Below are positions 1-14,083 of a DNA stretch of 64,000 nt, one piece after another. Source of the stretch: Callaeas wilsoni (Eukaryota > Chordata > Aves > Passeriformes > Callaeidae); NCBI GenBank assembly GCA_013398955.1, contig VWPU01004158.1, positions 124,001 through 188,000 of the forward strand, given 5' to 3'. The translations under genes were made by a program, and so were the position numbers. The notes beneath the pieces are model-generated. The model saw nothing but the letters and a program-made list of their open reading frames with translations, had not been told where the DNA came from and ran no database searches. Positions within the stretch are counted from its first letter, which is position 1; every line of letters begins with the position of its first letter.

Positions 1-3000
1 AGAGAATCTACATGATTAGGTTTTATATCTTGACTAGTAAGCTACGATTGCTTGACACAGAATGGCAAGAGTCACATAGCCATAATTTAATGCTTGTCAT
101 TTTAGTTATTGCAATTAAAGTAGTTTGCATTATCATTATTTTTCTCTCTTTTCTGAATTTCCCCTTAGTACAGTGTATCTTTTCTCTATAAATGCAGATA
201 AATTCCCTGAGTTATCTATATTATTTCTAGGCATCAGTAGCAGAAATTTAATGAAAATTAACATTTAGCTGCTTTTGCTGCAGTAAACTCTCTCTGTAAA
301 CCCAGTATGCCTGTGGATTTTCCAAGACCCTCTCAGAAATATTTTGAGGAATGACATTGACTTGAAAACATAGCACATACTGCCATAGTGACCTTTAAGG
401 AACATGAACTGTTCTGTAGAGAAAAAATAATTCTTTTTTGCTGGTATATGAAAGGATGTGCAACTACACTCAGACTTCTGAGGATGTAGGAGGGATGTTT
501 TAGAAGTTTACAATTTATCAGAGGTTGAGAGTTATTTGAGCCAACTGCATGGTAGAATACAATTCTTTCATGTGAGAGGAGTTGCTGAAGAAAATGATTA
601 TTTTCCTGATGAAGTGTCAGGAAAAGGGAAAAACCTTGCAAGAAGCTGTGTATGTTCTTTACTACATTTTGACTTGCATTAAGTTAAAATCCTCACTTTT
701 TTATGGTTTTAAATTATCATCCCACTATTTGTCATTATGTAACAATACATACCATCAGGTGTATCTGTGTCAGAATTACTGCAAGTTTCTCTCTTTGCAA
801 CAAAACTTACACATTTTCAGATTTTTTTCAAGCTCCCTTTGTAAAAGAGCATCTTAATCTCATTGCTGCTTGTGCCTTTAGGCACTCGTGTTCAGCAGTC
901 ACACTCATTTTGAGAGAAATTCCTGGCAATGTTCTTATTTATTACAGCCTGTGCTTAATTGGTTGGTTTTGCTGCTGCGCTTCTCTGTGTATTTAGCATA
1001 TTTAGTCAATCTTCTGTGTATGTCTTAGTAATTACGACATAAATAAGTGGTGCATTTAACACTAGGTCTGCCTTGAAGGACTATTTTACTGAAGTACATG
1101 GAATTTTGTGATGGTCTTTTATGTAGTGTTGCAAGTTCATGATATAGAAAATAACTTTAAATTTATTAATTTGGCCTCTTAAGTGTTGCAAACTACAAAT
1201 ACAGTACAGATTCCATAGTAAAATTTATTATTGCTATTGGTGTTCTTAGCCTGACAATTAAAATTGATTTGTGGTCAAGGGTGACTTTGGACACACCTGG
1301 TTTTGAGATTTCAGGTTTTGGAGTGGAACTTTAGCTTGGATATAATCTTTAAATTGGTAACAAACATTCCTTCTCCTCTTTCGCTTTCTCTTTGTTTCCC
1401 TTTGAAACAGCGGAACCTGGCCACACAGGATGGCACTGAGCCACGTATTTTGAAGCCCTTTTGAGATGCCTGAGGAAAAGAGCAAATGGGATAAGTGGCA
1501 CAGTACATTTTTCTTCTGTGTTGACAGAGCAGCGAAATTGAGACTCCCCTGCCCAATATGATAAATTGTGTTATTTAGAACTTCTTTGAAAAGGTTGAAA
1601 AGTTAATATTGTTTATGTCTCAAATTGTGAGTTACAGGAAGTAGAACCTGAGAAATAGATTACCATAGATTACCTGAGATCACCATAGAATGGTTCGTAA
1701 AGCATAGTCCAGGAATGCAAGAAAGAACAATAAAAAAGAAGAAGTAGGTTTTTCTGGTCTAGGATTAAGGTTTGAAAAGTGAGGGGTTATCAAAGTGTAA
1801 TTGTAAGAAATAAAAAGGGGCTTGCCAGGATTCCTGGAGCATCTGAGGAAGAAACATGAAGAAATCTACTTTCTTAACTGTAATGGTTGTTAAAGATAGT
1901 ATTCCAATATCAACTTAAAATCAGAGGGTTTGAAAATTAAATGTCTTGGTCAACATAGCTTTGGGTCATGATAGAGTTAGATATGGCAGTGCATGCACTG
2001 GATCAACTTGTCATGATCTTTAGTTTGCAGGCACAGCAGTTAGATTCAATTTCCAATAAATTACATCTTTATTGATCTGCAAACAAAACAATGCGGCAAG
2101 AACACTGGCATGAGGTAGTCTCTCTTTGGATGTTTAGGGGGTTTTTTGTTTGGATAGGTTTTTACCCCCATCTCTCTGCTTGTCTATTCACTTTTTTCAA
2201 TGAAATTTACGTCAATTTTTTATGTAAACATTTATCTCTCAAGCACTGTCCCTGGAGTTAGGAGTTGACTGCAAACTTGTACCAGTCTCATTCATACCCA
2301 GCTAGTACTTCTTTGTGGCTTTGTATGGAAAGGAAAACAATTCACAAATGCACAGAATGAGTATGTAGAATTTCTATTATATATGCACATGCAACATCAA
2401 AACCATACTCCAATACATTATATCTCTAATTTTTCTAATTTGTAATATGACTACGATGTGACTCATTTTTTACATAAAAATCCTCTATTTTTCTGCAGTG
2501 TTTTGTAACTTGTATCCCAGTTTTTCATTTGTGTCTCAGTAAGATGAATGATGAGGTCACCTGAACCAGGAAACTCTCAAAAATTTAAAGGTTGTCTAAG
2601 AAAATTATTTCTGAAACAGTAGGTATTTGTCTATGTGAGTCTTTTTTCTATTTGTCTATAAATAAGCCTTTAACAGTCAGCTGTGTTATTAATGTACTCA
2701 TCTCTTAAATAATTTTTGTTTGCTTATTGTAGTGATATTCATTTAAATTGAAAGAAGCTCTAAAATCCTTAAATGCTTTTGGATAAATTGTCTTAGTCTT
2801 TACATAAAATATAGGAAATATTAGTATACAGTTAATTCATTACCAATAAAAAAAGTAGAAAAAAATAGAGGAATTTTTCCAGCAGAATTTAATTTCCTAC
2901 TTCAGATTTGTTTCTGAACTACCGTGTTTTATTAATTGCTCTTTAAACAGAGATAGCTGGTCAGGCTATGTTGGAGATAATTCACTCTTTTTCTTTAAAC

Positions 3001-3464
3001 ATCCTTCACAAATAATGTGCCTTCTAACCTTGCTACGGTACATAACTGCTATTGATTACCTGCTCTCTGTTAAATTCAGCTTCTGTTCAGCACTGAAGGG
3101 CACATACAGGAGTTCTGACAGATTGATCAGGACATGCAGAATGAAGTTTAAGGAGATGATAGCTCTGACCTTCAAGCAAGAAGCCAATCCAAGCTGCTCT
3201 GTGAAGTGTGTTCTTTAATTACCCAAGTCTTTGCATTGATATTTTCTCTAGCTTTAGAAATGTATATTTATGGCATTTATGAATTTTTCTATAGAAACAC
3301 ACTAAACAAAGGTACACAAAAGGGTGTTAATTATGCCTGGAAAAAAAAAAAACCAAAAAAATCTCAAACAACGACAACAACAAAACTAACCTTAATTTTG
3401 AAACCTTGAATTTTAGCTTCTTTTTAATAATTCCGTTCCTAGAAATAATACAGAAATACAATGC
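1..3464. other. AT-rich stretch, no gene recognised
   Basis: The stretch is AT-rich, with many short T and A runs. The open frames (at most about 100 codons) have no recognisable domain, and no splice-site and coding-frame combination stands out. I see no recognisable repeat until the A-rich tract near 3341. It may be intronic or intergenic. Confidence 0.6.
3341..3386 (+). repeat. A-rich low-complexity tract
   Basis: A run of 12 A is followed by A-rich sequence with CAA-type triplets (acaacgacaacaacaa). It could be simple low complexity or an old poly-A-like tail, but no retrocopy is visible upstream. Confidence 0.6.
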
Positions 3465-3820
3465 TGTTATGGTTTAACTCCATCTTGGCAGCTAAATATC
3501 ATTCAGCCACTTGCTCGCTTCCCCTTCCCTGCCATACTTGGTGGGATGGGAAGGAGAATCAAGAGGGAAAAGTAAATAAAACCCTTGGGTTGCGATAAGA
3601 ACAATTTAAGAAGAATTATTACTATATCATTAATAATAATACTTATCATAATAATAAGGATGATGATACTACTACTAATAATAGCAACAACGACAATAGG
3701 GAGGGAGAGAAGGAGGCAAAACCAAAGGCAAGTGCTTAATACAATTCCTCACCACTTTCTGACTGATGCCAAACCCTTCCCCAAGCTGCAATCAGCCCCC
3801 TTTCAGGTAACTCTGCCAGT
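3465..3820 (-). mobile_element. Truncated ERVL-like LTR, antisense
   Basis: Read on the minus strand, this is the 3' part of the avian LTR family seen complete at 25011 and 38315. The outer end starts tgttatggtttaac on the plus strand, which is the complement of the family's gttaaacca...aca terminus. It is followed by the family's conserved region with a gggatggg core. The ATT/ATC-rich stretch at about 3606-3705 matches the family's internal low-complexity block. The LTR stops about where a CR1 3' end begins near 3821, so the U3 half is missing and no target-site duplication can be checked. It is non-coding. Confidence 0.8.
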
Positions 3821-4190
3821 GGTTGTTTAGTCTGGAGAAAAGGAGGCTCAGGGGGGACCTTATCACTCTCTGCAACTGCCTGAAAGGAGGGTGTAGCCAT
3901 GTGCGGCTTGGTCTTTTCTCCCAGGTAGCAAGTGACAGGACAAGAGGAAATGGACTCAAATTGCACTAGGGGAGGTTCAGCTAGGATATTAGAAAAACTT
4001 TTTCATTGACAAGAGTGATCAGGAATTGGAAAAATGCTGCCCAGAGAAGTGGTGGAATCAGCATCCCTGGAAGTGTCTGGAAGGTATGTGGATGTGGCAC
4101 TTGGGAACATGGTTTAGTGATGAACATGATGGTGCTGGGTTGGATTACATGATCTTAAAGGTCTTCTCCAGCCTAAACTATTCTGTGGTT
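3821..4190 (+). mobile_element. CR1 LINE 3' end, sense, 5'-truncated
   Basis: This is a 370-bp CR1 3' region. It starts at ggttgtttagtctggagaaa and runs through recognisable blocks (ctgcccagagaagtggtgga; ggattacatgatcttaaagg) to a degraded terminal attctgtgg. Bird CR1 copies are usually 5'-truncated, and this one lacks the whole ORF2 core. Open frames across it are accidental. It directly abuts the truncated antisense LTR to its left. Confidence 0.92.
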
Positions 4191-7100
4191 TATCAAGTGG
4201 CTACCTTTCTGGTGCTGCCTGCTGAAGCAAGGCTGATCAGCAAGAAACCTCTGTGGTTTGGTCTATTATTAGATGCCAGTTACTGGCTCGTGCTGTATGG
4301 GTGGGAAAGATTATTCCTCTATCAGCAAACTGGAAGCACAGCACCTTGGTAAATGTACAAGCAGAGGCAGGAATATTGCTGCAATAACTGTTGTCTTTAT
4401 CCAAAGAAGTCTTCATGTGCACTCAGGTTGTCTGGTTAGCCCAAAAAACAAAAAGCTGGTGAAGCGGTTCAGCTTTTGCAGTTTTGTTGTAGTCATATGG
4501 AAGAACCTGGGACAGTGAACAGGGAATTTTACTCGAGATCTGGTAAGCACATCAATTCTTCAAAATAACACCTTTCTAACACTCATCCAAACAGCCATGT
4601 TGTCTGCATCAAATATTTTTTAAGGAGCTTGCCATGAAAGTTTGATTTTTAACAAAGCAGAGGTGAGACTTGTGTTTTAGAAAGCTGCCTCATTTATTTA
4701 ACCAGCAGAAGAATATATGGCTAGAAAGTACCATAGTTAAAGCCTCATCATGACAAGAAATATGAAATAAAAACCATCTGGGATATTACTTACTTTTGAA
4801 CGAAACTTTTTTTTTCCACAGAAAGCTACAAATTTGTTCGAATAGATGCAGTTTTCTCTCAAAGTAGTTCTGTTGCCAATTTTTTTACCTGTTTTGCTTG
4901 TTATTTTTTCTGGTGTCTTACCTGAGTAATAATTTTGGTTTTCTGGGACAGTTCCTTTCACCCAAGTGTGTGCAACATTCAAACTATCAGTGCTAGAGTG
5001 TTCTGCCATTATCCTTTTTACCGTCTCTTTTGCTTAATACAGTTTTGGCATCCTTCAATCCCCAGCACGCTTCTGTTCATCATTTCTCTTTCACTACAAA
5101 ACAAACTGTAAAATTCCTATGGTTTGGGATTTTTTTCAATTCTTTACATTTCCAAGTAAACAAACCTAAACAACTTTTTGTTCACAAAGTCACAATACCT
5201 TTTTGTTACTTCTGTTATGTAAAAGTAAAAATTTTCAATATTGCTTGTGCTCTCATTCTCTCTTCCACAGAGAGGTCTGACATGTGCAAAGAGTAGCCTG
5301 GAACTGCAGGGCAACAAAAGTGATCTGTAAAATGTAAGCAATGGGGAAAGCCTGAATGTATTCAAGTCATTTAGTCATTCAAAGAAAATCAGAGAATACA
5401 TGATGACTTTCAAATATATAAAAAGATAATATCAAGAACAAAAGAATAAAGTGTTTCACAATAGATAGCTTTAGAAGCAATGGTGTTACAATTGCGGGAA
5501 AGCAGATTTAAGTTAGACAATATAAAATACTTCTCAATGGTGCAAATACAGTTGAATGGATATTACTAAGAGTTCTGAAAATCAGAAATGATGGAGCTAT
5601 GATTTATTTTCTCTTGGGGCAGATAACCTCAATATCCTTTTCATCCATATCATTAATGGTTCCATGACTTCTGATCTCTTTTCTATTAACTGTTCACTTA
5701 AATAGACTCAGTCAAACTGGATTTCACATCATCATTATCCTTGTACTGGCTGCCCAAATGTACTCATTACATCATGAATTAAATTAGATTGTAAGTGACC
5801 TTTCCTTGAGGACTGCTATAAAGTGTCAGTTCAGTACATGGCACAGTAGAAAAATCTATTGAAGTTATTCTGAAATACGTCTCTCTCTCTCTAAGGCTCC
5901 TTGGAATTTAGGAGGAATGAAAAGTATAAAGATCAAGGATGAGGGGAAAAAAGTAAAATTGATTGGCTTGTTACTCTTCTGAATAGTCTTGGACTATGTC
6001 ACTGAACCTTGTAAGCAAGGCCTGAAGTCCACACTTGCCTTTAATCAAAACTGACTTGTTAAGATCTTTGTGAGCATAACTGAACAGTTAAGTTGTAACA
6101 GTACAAAACATGGATGTGACTCCATGCCTAGCAGCACTAGTATGCTATTTTTCTCTACTTTCCTTAGCTTGTTCACGTATAATAGTGAGCGTGAATGTAA
6201 AAACTTCTGCAAAGTTTTTTCTGAATGTAAAAAAATGTAAAAATTCTCAGAAAGGAATTGCTAGACTGCTTTTTTATTCACTACATGTAGAACATTTTAA
6301 TAAATTAGTATTTTGGATTGTATCTCCAAATGTCAAGAGCAAAAGAAAGATAAGAGTGAGGTTTATACATTTGTATTAAATTCCTCTACCTTACCCTATA
6401 GACAGTTGAATACATTACATGGTTTTAGAACTCATGTTTGAATTAGATGTTCCACATGCAATTTGTGCATGTCAGTGTCTGATGTTGCCTGGTGGGTCAG
6501 AAGCAGAGAGCTAGAGATTTTGATCAACAAGCTTTTCTGATGTTAATTTTTTCAGAAGCCAGTGATAATAAGGATGTCCCACTCCCAACTATGTTTTATC
6601 CTGTACCTGTGGGATATTATCTCGGCTGACAGATAAGGTGAAGATCCTGGTAACACTGACAGGCCTTCAGGAGCTAAGGTACATGGCAGGTAGGAAAAAC
6701 TTCCATTGCTGTTGCGTCTTATGTATCTGCTCCTTAGCCAAAGAAACTAACTTCTTTCTGAACATCTGATACTGTATGATGAGCCTTAGTCACTTTTTAA
6801 AGTAAATAGACAAAAATTTAAATTTTGTCAATTCAAAATTAGAGAAAATAGACAAAATTCCAAACAATACTAGCATTATTTCTTCATTTTTTAATATGTT
6901 TCAGATGGCTTAATTCACAAATAAAATTTTTAACAGGTAATTATTTGTTGATTATTTCAACTAAGTCCTGCAGCCATCAATCTACAGCTTGTGCATTTAT
7001 TTCCTACATTGTTTAATAAAAAGCTTTAGAACTAGTTGATGATCTAATATACATCTCTAGTTATATATCAGTTTAAAACTGATTAACCCTCCAATGAAAC

Positions 7101-9444
7101 ATGTGGCTCTGACTTGTAATCCAATGCACCATATCTCTAACTCTAGTGAATGAAAGTAAGGAGAGGTAGTGAATGCCAAAAGATTAAATTCAATTGCTAT
7201 TAGCTTTATTTTACAAAAACAAAAGCGTTCAGAAATTAGTGAATTGGTGGCTGCAATTGGTTTCTTTTCACTTTCTGAGTGAAACAAGATTAATTGCCTG
7301 ATAAGAAAGTGCATTAAAGAATGATTCTTAAGTTTAAATATTTGAGCTCTATGCTCTTATTTTATGCATTTTTCTTAGCTATATTTTAACATAAGAATTA
7401 CCTCATTATATTTTTCAGTTTTAAATAGAAGGTCATGCTTGGTAAAGGTCTACTTTAAATCACGTCCATTAAAATGACTCCTACTGTTTTGCAAGTGATT
7501 GGAACAGTGGGTACTTTTGCTGAAATCTATTTTTCCTCTTTCTATTAGAATGTATCAAAGAATCAAGAGTAAAAAATTGTCCTTTCTACCAATGGTATTC
7601 GAATTTAAGAGGATAACACTTTAAAGCTATTTTCAGAAACATGCTTAAGGGGTTACATTTCTACATGATACAGCTCTGTGGCTGATGGTGGGTGATTTTG
7701 TCACACAATGCTTACTGAGTTCAGGAATTCTGGATTTTTACTTGTCATTGGTAACCTGCTGTTTTCATAAAGCAGATCCTGCTTTTTGGAGAAGGTGGTA
7801 ACTCAAATCTGAAGGCATAAATCACCTTTGGATTTATAGGACTAAGGCAACACATTTTAATTAACTTTGTTCGTGATTAAAACCACTTACATATTATCTT
7901 CAGTGAGTGATGTGTTTGCAGTAAGGTACATGAGGGGAGAATTTGGCTTAAGGTATCTTGATTAACAGCTTTGTCCTCCTAGCTGACTATGCAGAAGCAC
8001 GAGAGAACTCTACACTTTCTTATAAAAAATTGCAATTTTTATAGTATAGACCAAGAAGCAAATTATGACAGAAATTAAAGAATACATCCCTTTAAGATAC
8101 AGTTCAAATGTTAGGCATAAAAAACAGGACAGGTTTTCTTGCTTACTCTCTCAGTTTCCTTTAGGCTTTTCCCATTCAATTGCTTAAATAATTTCACTGT
8201 CGTCTTGGATATTAATGGTGAGATATGTAGGTAGCATTTAAGCAGGAGATTCAACCTAAATTCTGACCACATTTGGTTTTTGGGATCTCATTATGCATTT
8301 TGTAAAAGCGAGACTGTCTTCTTCAACAGGCTTGATCATAACGCACAGTCACATTCTCTCTGATCAAATTCTCCTTGCAATTTTAATTGGATGTGATATT
8401 CTTTATCAGTGAAGTAAAAAGAGATGAAAGATGCTTATACCACTAAACAAATGGTAATTTTGTTAATACCTTTAAGTCTGTATTTTTGAGATGCTTTTGT
8501 GAGTATGCAAGTTTGATATAAATATGCAGATAATATGTACATGCGCATATCTATATGTGTATATAGACACTAAATTTGCAAGATCGGGCTTTTGATACTT
8601 AGAAAGAGCTAGTCTGTTCATGTATTATCAACTTGTAACTAACTTTCTTAGGTTTGTGATTCAGTATTTGCAGTCATGTCACCAACTTTTCTCCACAGAT
8701 CTCTGACTTAGTTCCAGGCATGATAATATTGCAGACATAACTCTGTGGAATTTTCCTCCATCTTTTTGCCCTTTTAGATATAGTGGCTGAAGAATGAGAA
8801 AAGATGACTACAGGGCTCAGTCAGGTAATGATTTCCTTGGGGAATGGGTTTCTGTCCCTATTATTTCATCTGATGTGCATACGATTCTGTCCCTATTTCA
8901 TCCAATGCATTTCTTTCTAATGCCTCAAGGTGCACTTTTCCAAGTATACACTGATACAGCTCTGCTTCAACCACAGTGGGTGTTAGAAAATGTTATTCTG
9001 CTCAAAAACTGAGGTCCCATAAATTTTCCAAAAGTACCTAAAAGTAATAATGTAGGGGTTTTTTAGTCTACCAATAAAGTGGGAAATAATGTTTCACACC
9101 CTAGTAAGTACTCTGAAAATCAATACTATTTGTGATGGACTTGGACTATATTCAGGGATAAACACCACAGAGAAATTGTAGCCAAACTCATCATTCACTG
9201 TTCAGAGCAGTGTTTGGATGATGGATCACATACAAAGTAGGGACTGACAGCCTAAACTTTACATTAAAAACAAAACCAAAAATTGCTGCTTTGTTGCTTC
9301 TTTACATGCAATCAAATGCCAAATAGTAAATGTGCATTATTAAAATCATAAAATACCATAAATCTGCAAGGAAATGCTTCTTGCAGTAATATGTGGTTTC
9401 TGGCAAAATTTAGTAGCAAATAGTCATTTAGTTGATTCTTTTTT
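4191..9444. other. AT-rich stretch, no gene recognised
   Basis: About 5.2 kb without a recognisable gene or a clear repeat. It contains a short (CT)6 run at 5881-5892. Open frames are below 100 codons, unrelated to anything I recognise, and have no coding-like neighbours. It is probably intronic or intergenic single-copy DNA. Confidence 0.55.
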
Positions 9445-9719
9445 CTTTGGGGCTGGTTTTGGATGAAAATCTCGAGAAGATTTGGCAACGTGTGCTCACA
9501 GCCCAGAAAGCCAACAGGATCCTGGGCTGCCTCCAAAGCAGTGTGGCCAGCAGCATGAGGCAGGGGATTCTGCCCCTCTGCTCCACGCTGGTGATATCCT
9601 ACCTGGAGTGCTGCATCCAGTTCTGGAGCCTCCAACACAAGAAAGACATTCACCTATTGGAACAAGTCCAGAGAAGGGCCACCAAGTCGATCACAAGGCT
9701 GGAGCACTTCTTCCAATGA
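9445..9719 (+). pseudogene. CR1 ORF2 C-terminal remnant
   Basis: This frame stays open to a stop at 9717-9719 and reads the region that follows the reverse transcriptase palm in CR1 ORF2. Readable motifs include AQKANRILGCLQSSVAS, ILPLCSTL and LLEQVQRRATK, all typical of the CR1 ORF2 tail. The stop after LEHFFQ comes before the family's usual end; homologous sequence continues beyond it in broken frames. The catalytic domain is absent, so no activity is expected. Confidence 0.88.
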
Positions 9720-10119
9720 AGACAGGCTGAGAGAGCTGGGGCTGTAGGACCTAAAGAAGAGAAGGTTCTGGGGAGACCTTTCAGCAGCCTTCTAGCTGAA
9801 GGGGGCTGCAAGAAGGCTGGAGAGGGACTTCTCACAAGGGTGTGTAGTGACAGGACGAGGGGAGTTGGCCTTAAGCTGAAGCAGGGTAGGTTTAGATTGG
9901 GGATTAGGAAGAAATTCTTTTTCATAAGGGTAGTGAAGCACTGGCACACATTGCCCAGAGAGATTGTTGACTCCCCATCCCCATCGAAGTGTTCGAGACC
10001 AGGCTGGATGGCACTCTGAGTCAGCTCTGAGTCTAGTGAAAGTTGTCACTGCCCAAGACAGAGGGGCTGGAACTAGATGACCTTTAAGGGCCCTTGCAAT
10101 CCAAACCATTCTATGATTA
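9445..10119 (+). mobile_element. CR1 LINE, sense, ORF2 C-terminal end plus 3' UTR
   Basis: This 5'-truncated CR1 begins in the C-terminal part of ORF2 and continues through the 3' region (gacaggacgaggggagttgg; attaggaagaaattcttttt) to the family's terminal attctatgatt at about 10110-10119. It is one of only two clear CR1 copies in sense orientation here. Numerous substitutions and in-frame stops show it is not recent. Confidence 0.95.
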
Positions 10120-10549
10120 TTTTTTTCAGACAAGTGTTGAGCTGCCAGTATACAATCAAGTCATCTACACAAGCTTCCCTTCAACCATGGATATTATGAA
10201 AGGCATGTTTCTCAAGGAAAGACAAAAGCCTTTCATAATCACAGGTCTCTAGCAACTGTAATTTTTAGAGATGTATCAAATATTTTGAAACCAGTAACAT
10301 TATTTCAATAATTAATGGAAATTCTTTTTTGAAAATAATAGACTTCTATTAGATGCTGTAAGGAAATTGGTGTTGTCAGACCTGGAAAGCACAGCTGAAT
10401 TCTGAAAAACACTTGTATACATGTGCAGCTCTCACAACATTCACATGGATCAGCTTGCAAGACCTAAAAGAGCATTCTTGTACACAGACTAACATCTATA
10501 ATATTCTAAACTGTTATTGTGTTACTTATCAGGAGACCAGCTAAGACTG

Positions 10550-10579
10550 GGTCTGTGACAATAAGGTCTGTGACAATAA
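10550..10579 (+). repeat. Perfect 15-bp tandem duplication
   Basis: The unit ggtctgtgacaataa occurs twice back to back (10550-10564 and 10565-10579) without a mismatch. This suggests a fairly recent slippage or microduplication event. No function is evident. Confidence 0.9.
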
Positions 10580-13540
10580 ATATTAAAAATGTTATTTATC
10601 ATTTTCACTTTGCTTTTAGGTGTTCTCACAGTGGTCAGTTAAATAAATGAATATTCAGAAAAATTCTAATTCTTTTTAAATTTGTTTTCATATGTTTTGA
10701 TTTTGCTATTCTGAAAATATTGAATTTCTTGGTTTGCAGTCTGGTTAACCTATTTTAAAAAGAAAGAAATATATTTTTTTAAAAACTTAGAGCTCAGGGG
10801 AAAAAAAAAGTGTTGACCTTAAAATTCCAGTATTATAAAGAGAAGGGCAGATATTGCCTCTCACTGAAGCTAGTGGAGACACATCTGAGATTTTTCTATT
10901 CTGTTTTGGAGCTATAGTTCAGAAGCTCTGTATTTTAATGCTCAATCCAAATATAATGAGTAAAGCAAAAGGCTAGCTGAATAAGGCTATTAATCTTTTT
11001 TCTGTATGGAGAATGAGTCAACTTCTAACTGTACTTTTTATTACAAAATACAGTCATAAGCCCTGAAGATTCTGAAATAAAGTCTATTTTGACATCCTGC
11101 TAATAGCTGTTCAGATTGAAAATTTTCTTGTGTCACCACACCACAGCCCAGCTGGTGCAAGCGATAGATGCTTCCTATTTTCTTAAATTGGTTTCCAGCC
11201 TCTGGATGATTTGCTATGCAAAGGCTGCTGTCCTAGAAAGGTTCATGGCATCCTTTTAGAGGCTTGATACCCTCACATTAGTTTCCTCCATGCTTTTTTT
11301 GTGGATTAAGCCTGACACAATTTTGACTGTTCGCTTTTGATTAAACATAGGGGACAAGGACTGCAGTTCATTTACTACCTCTAGAGTAACCATGTCGAAG
11401 TGCATTACAGAGCATGATGTCTGAGGAGGTGTTCCTGCTATCTGCACTAAGCAGGCACATTTGCAAATTCATGAGCTATTTTTGAAATTCATGAGCCATC
11501 CTCTGCCCAGTTTTTCCTTTTGTTTTCTACAATAGAACATTCAGAAGATTAAAATTTTTTTTCTGAAAGAACATTACCGCATCTTTTAAAATATAAAACC
11601 AACAATAAAAATAAAATATGCATATAATAAAAAGGTAAACCAAACATACATGAATTATGGTTTTCTTCCTTAGCCACATTTTTTTCTTCATTCATTGCAT
11701 TTCAAAATGAAATCATGGGACATATTTCCATCCATTTCATCATCTTTCATTTACCTGATTTTTTTCTTTTTTAATGAACAAATTATTGTGCTCTGTCATA
11801 TGTTCCAGTGACAAAGTATTTGTCTATGCTCATACATTAGCACAGGAATTGTACTTCATTATGAATATATGATCATGAATAAAGGTGTGTCTTTCTTTTC
11901 AGTCCCATTCCAGTGTCTGGGCATCTCACCCAATAAATCCTGTCTGGTTTCCATACTGTAGAGTTTTCCTGGTCTCAGGAGAAGAGTGTTATCACCAGGT
12001 AATTTACTGGACCTTTCTTGCTGTAGGACTCAGTTTTAAATGGACATCTCATGGACATCACCAAAATGCTTTTTAACCTAAGCATATCCTATGCTACTCA
12101 CAATGTTAAGAGACAAAGTCAGAAAGGCAATTATTCCTCTCCCCTGTGCAGGGCAATGTGGATAGCTGAATATACTCTATGAGCTGGATGGAATTCCTTG
12201 GAAATTGACATATTGCAAAATCTTTCTTGGCAACTCGATGGTCTTTGTAAAACAAAATGAAAGATATTTGTGGAAATGAGTAGTAATGCTTATAAACTGA
12301 ACCAATCTTTAATATATTGGTTATAACATGATGACCTTCATTAAAACATCTGATTTTTCTTTTTCATTGTCTCACAGTTGACTGTCTTTAATCTCACACT
12401 AAACTCATTTGTCAGTTTCACCTAGAGAGCTGTGACCTGAATAAAAACAAGAGATTGTGAGAGAAACTATAGGAGTTTCTCAGTTCTCTGTAACCCTGCA
12501 TTAAATAAGTAGAGCCACAAAATATCAAATAAAAATAAAATGAGCAATGGGGCAGGATTTCAAAATATCATTGACAGGGAAACATGAGAAAATTACACAA
12601 AGTACCATGAAAATAGAAATCATTAAAAGAAACCCAAAAAATAACATCAAAAGAGATATCCCTGCCAGCTCCACCAACTGGAAAGGGCAGGTTTCTTTTC
12701 TAAGAGTGCAAATTTTGCATCAATGAGATTGTATGACAAGAAGTTGCAAAAAACCCCACACATAGTCTCTTACAGAAGAATCATGTCCAGAGCAGAGAGA
12801 TTCCCATTGCTCAGTGGCAACCTTACTGAGAAATCCATGCATCTTGCCATTTTCATGGACTGCTGGTTATCGAGGAAATGATTGTTGAGGTGGTTGCACA
12901 GACTGAGGAAGCTTTTTTGTTAAAGCCTGTTTGTGAACTGCCTGTGATTGAGGCATTTCCTCTTTGTCAATTCTGCATGTACAGACCCTGGCAACCTTAC
13001 AATGCAAACAGCCGACAACATTGTATTTCTTTGCAAATAGATGGAGGCTGAGTGTAAGTGAACTTTCCAGAACTTTCCTACCAGTACTGCCCCATCTCTA
13101 ACTCTAGTCATGTTTGCCAGGAACTTCTCAGTTTGGAGAAAGAAATAGGGAATATTCTGCATCTCTTTAGCTGTTGTTTTCTCATTTTTCATAGGGCAAG
13201 GCAATCTGGACAGATGCACTGAAATACCAATTTCAGGTATACCAATATTAACCAGGGCCATTTTACTTTTTGTAGAAGACAGGTTATAAAAACAAAATTG
13301 GAATAATTTTACTGTGTTCCTGAATAGCTTCTTGCGGTATATAGAATATCGTCTACTTTAGAAAAAAAATCTCATGTGGATGTATGTGCAGAATTGATTA
13401 AGTTGAAAATGTTTGGAACGCAGGATAAATTGAGTAAAATCATAAACTAAAGAAAATTGTCTCAAAGTAATAATCTTAAGCAGAAAAAAAAATCAATTTA
13501 CATGTGATGATATTTTAAAACAGAAAATAACAAAACATTG

Positions 13541-13626
13541 GGGTGTATATCCATGCAATATATACACATTATAGTATATGTTATCTATATTATGTAATAT
13601 ATAATAATATACAATATATATGATTA
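13541..13626. repeat. TA-rich low-complexity block
   Basis: The sequence is almost entirely A/T with alternating TATA and AATATA words. Such tracts melt easily and often vary in length. There is no sign of a promoter: no coding sequence follows. Confidence 0.7.
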
Positions 13627-14083
13627 TAAGATGCTCTATGAAATCTTTGCACTAAGCCCAAAATCAAATCAAAGGATGATTGATCGGAAAACCTCAGATG
13701 ATAGCAGTCATTGAGATGTGACTGACAAACTCCAAAGAAATGAAGGCTGAGTCTGTGGACAGTTTTCTTCCAGGAATGAGGTCAGGCAACAAAGAATCAT
13801 GACTGTAAAGTCAGATCCAAGACTAAAGAGCTGCTTTGGGTCCCCAGGGAGACAACCTGTTGCAGCCAATACAAATGCACTGGCTGAGCTACAGCAGACT
13901 CTGAAGCTCTCTCCTAATGCAAAGGGCACAGATAGCTCATGGTGAGTTTCAGTGCAGCTGCAGCAGGAGCCCTCATGAAGCAGAGCAGGTCTGCAGGGCT
14001 ATACTGACCTCCCAGGTGGGCTGCTGGGATGAGCCCACCACGTGTCTGAGCTCTAAGACTCAGATCACAGAATATCCTGATTT

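Larger units (their letters stand above)
10120..14060. other. AT-rich stretch, no gene recognised
   Basis: About 3.9 kb with no supported gene. It holds a perfect tandem duplication at 10550-10579 and a TA-rich low-complexity block at 13541-13626. A somewhat more GC-rich segment at about 13690-14060, with no recognisable family, leads into the SINE. Open frames are at most 113 codons and lack recognisable domains. Confidence 0.5.
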
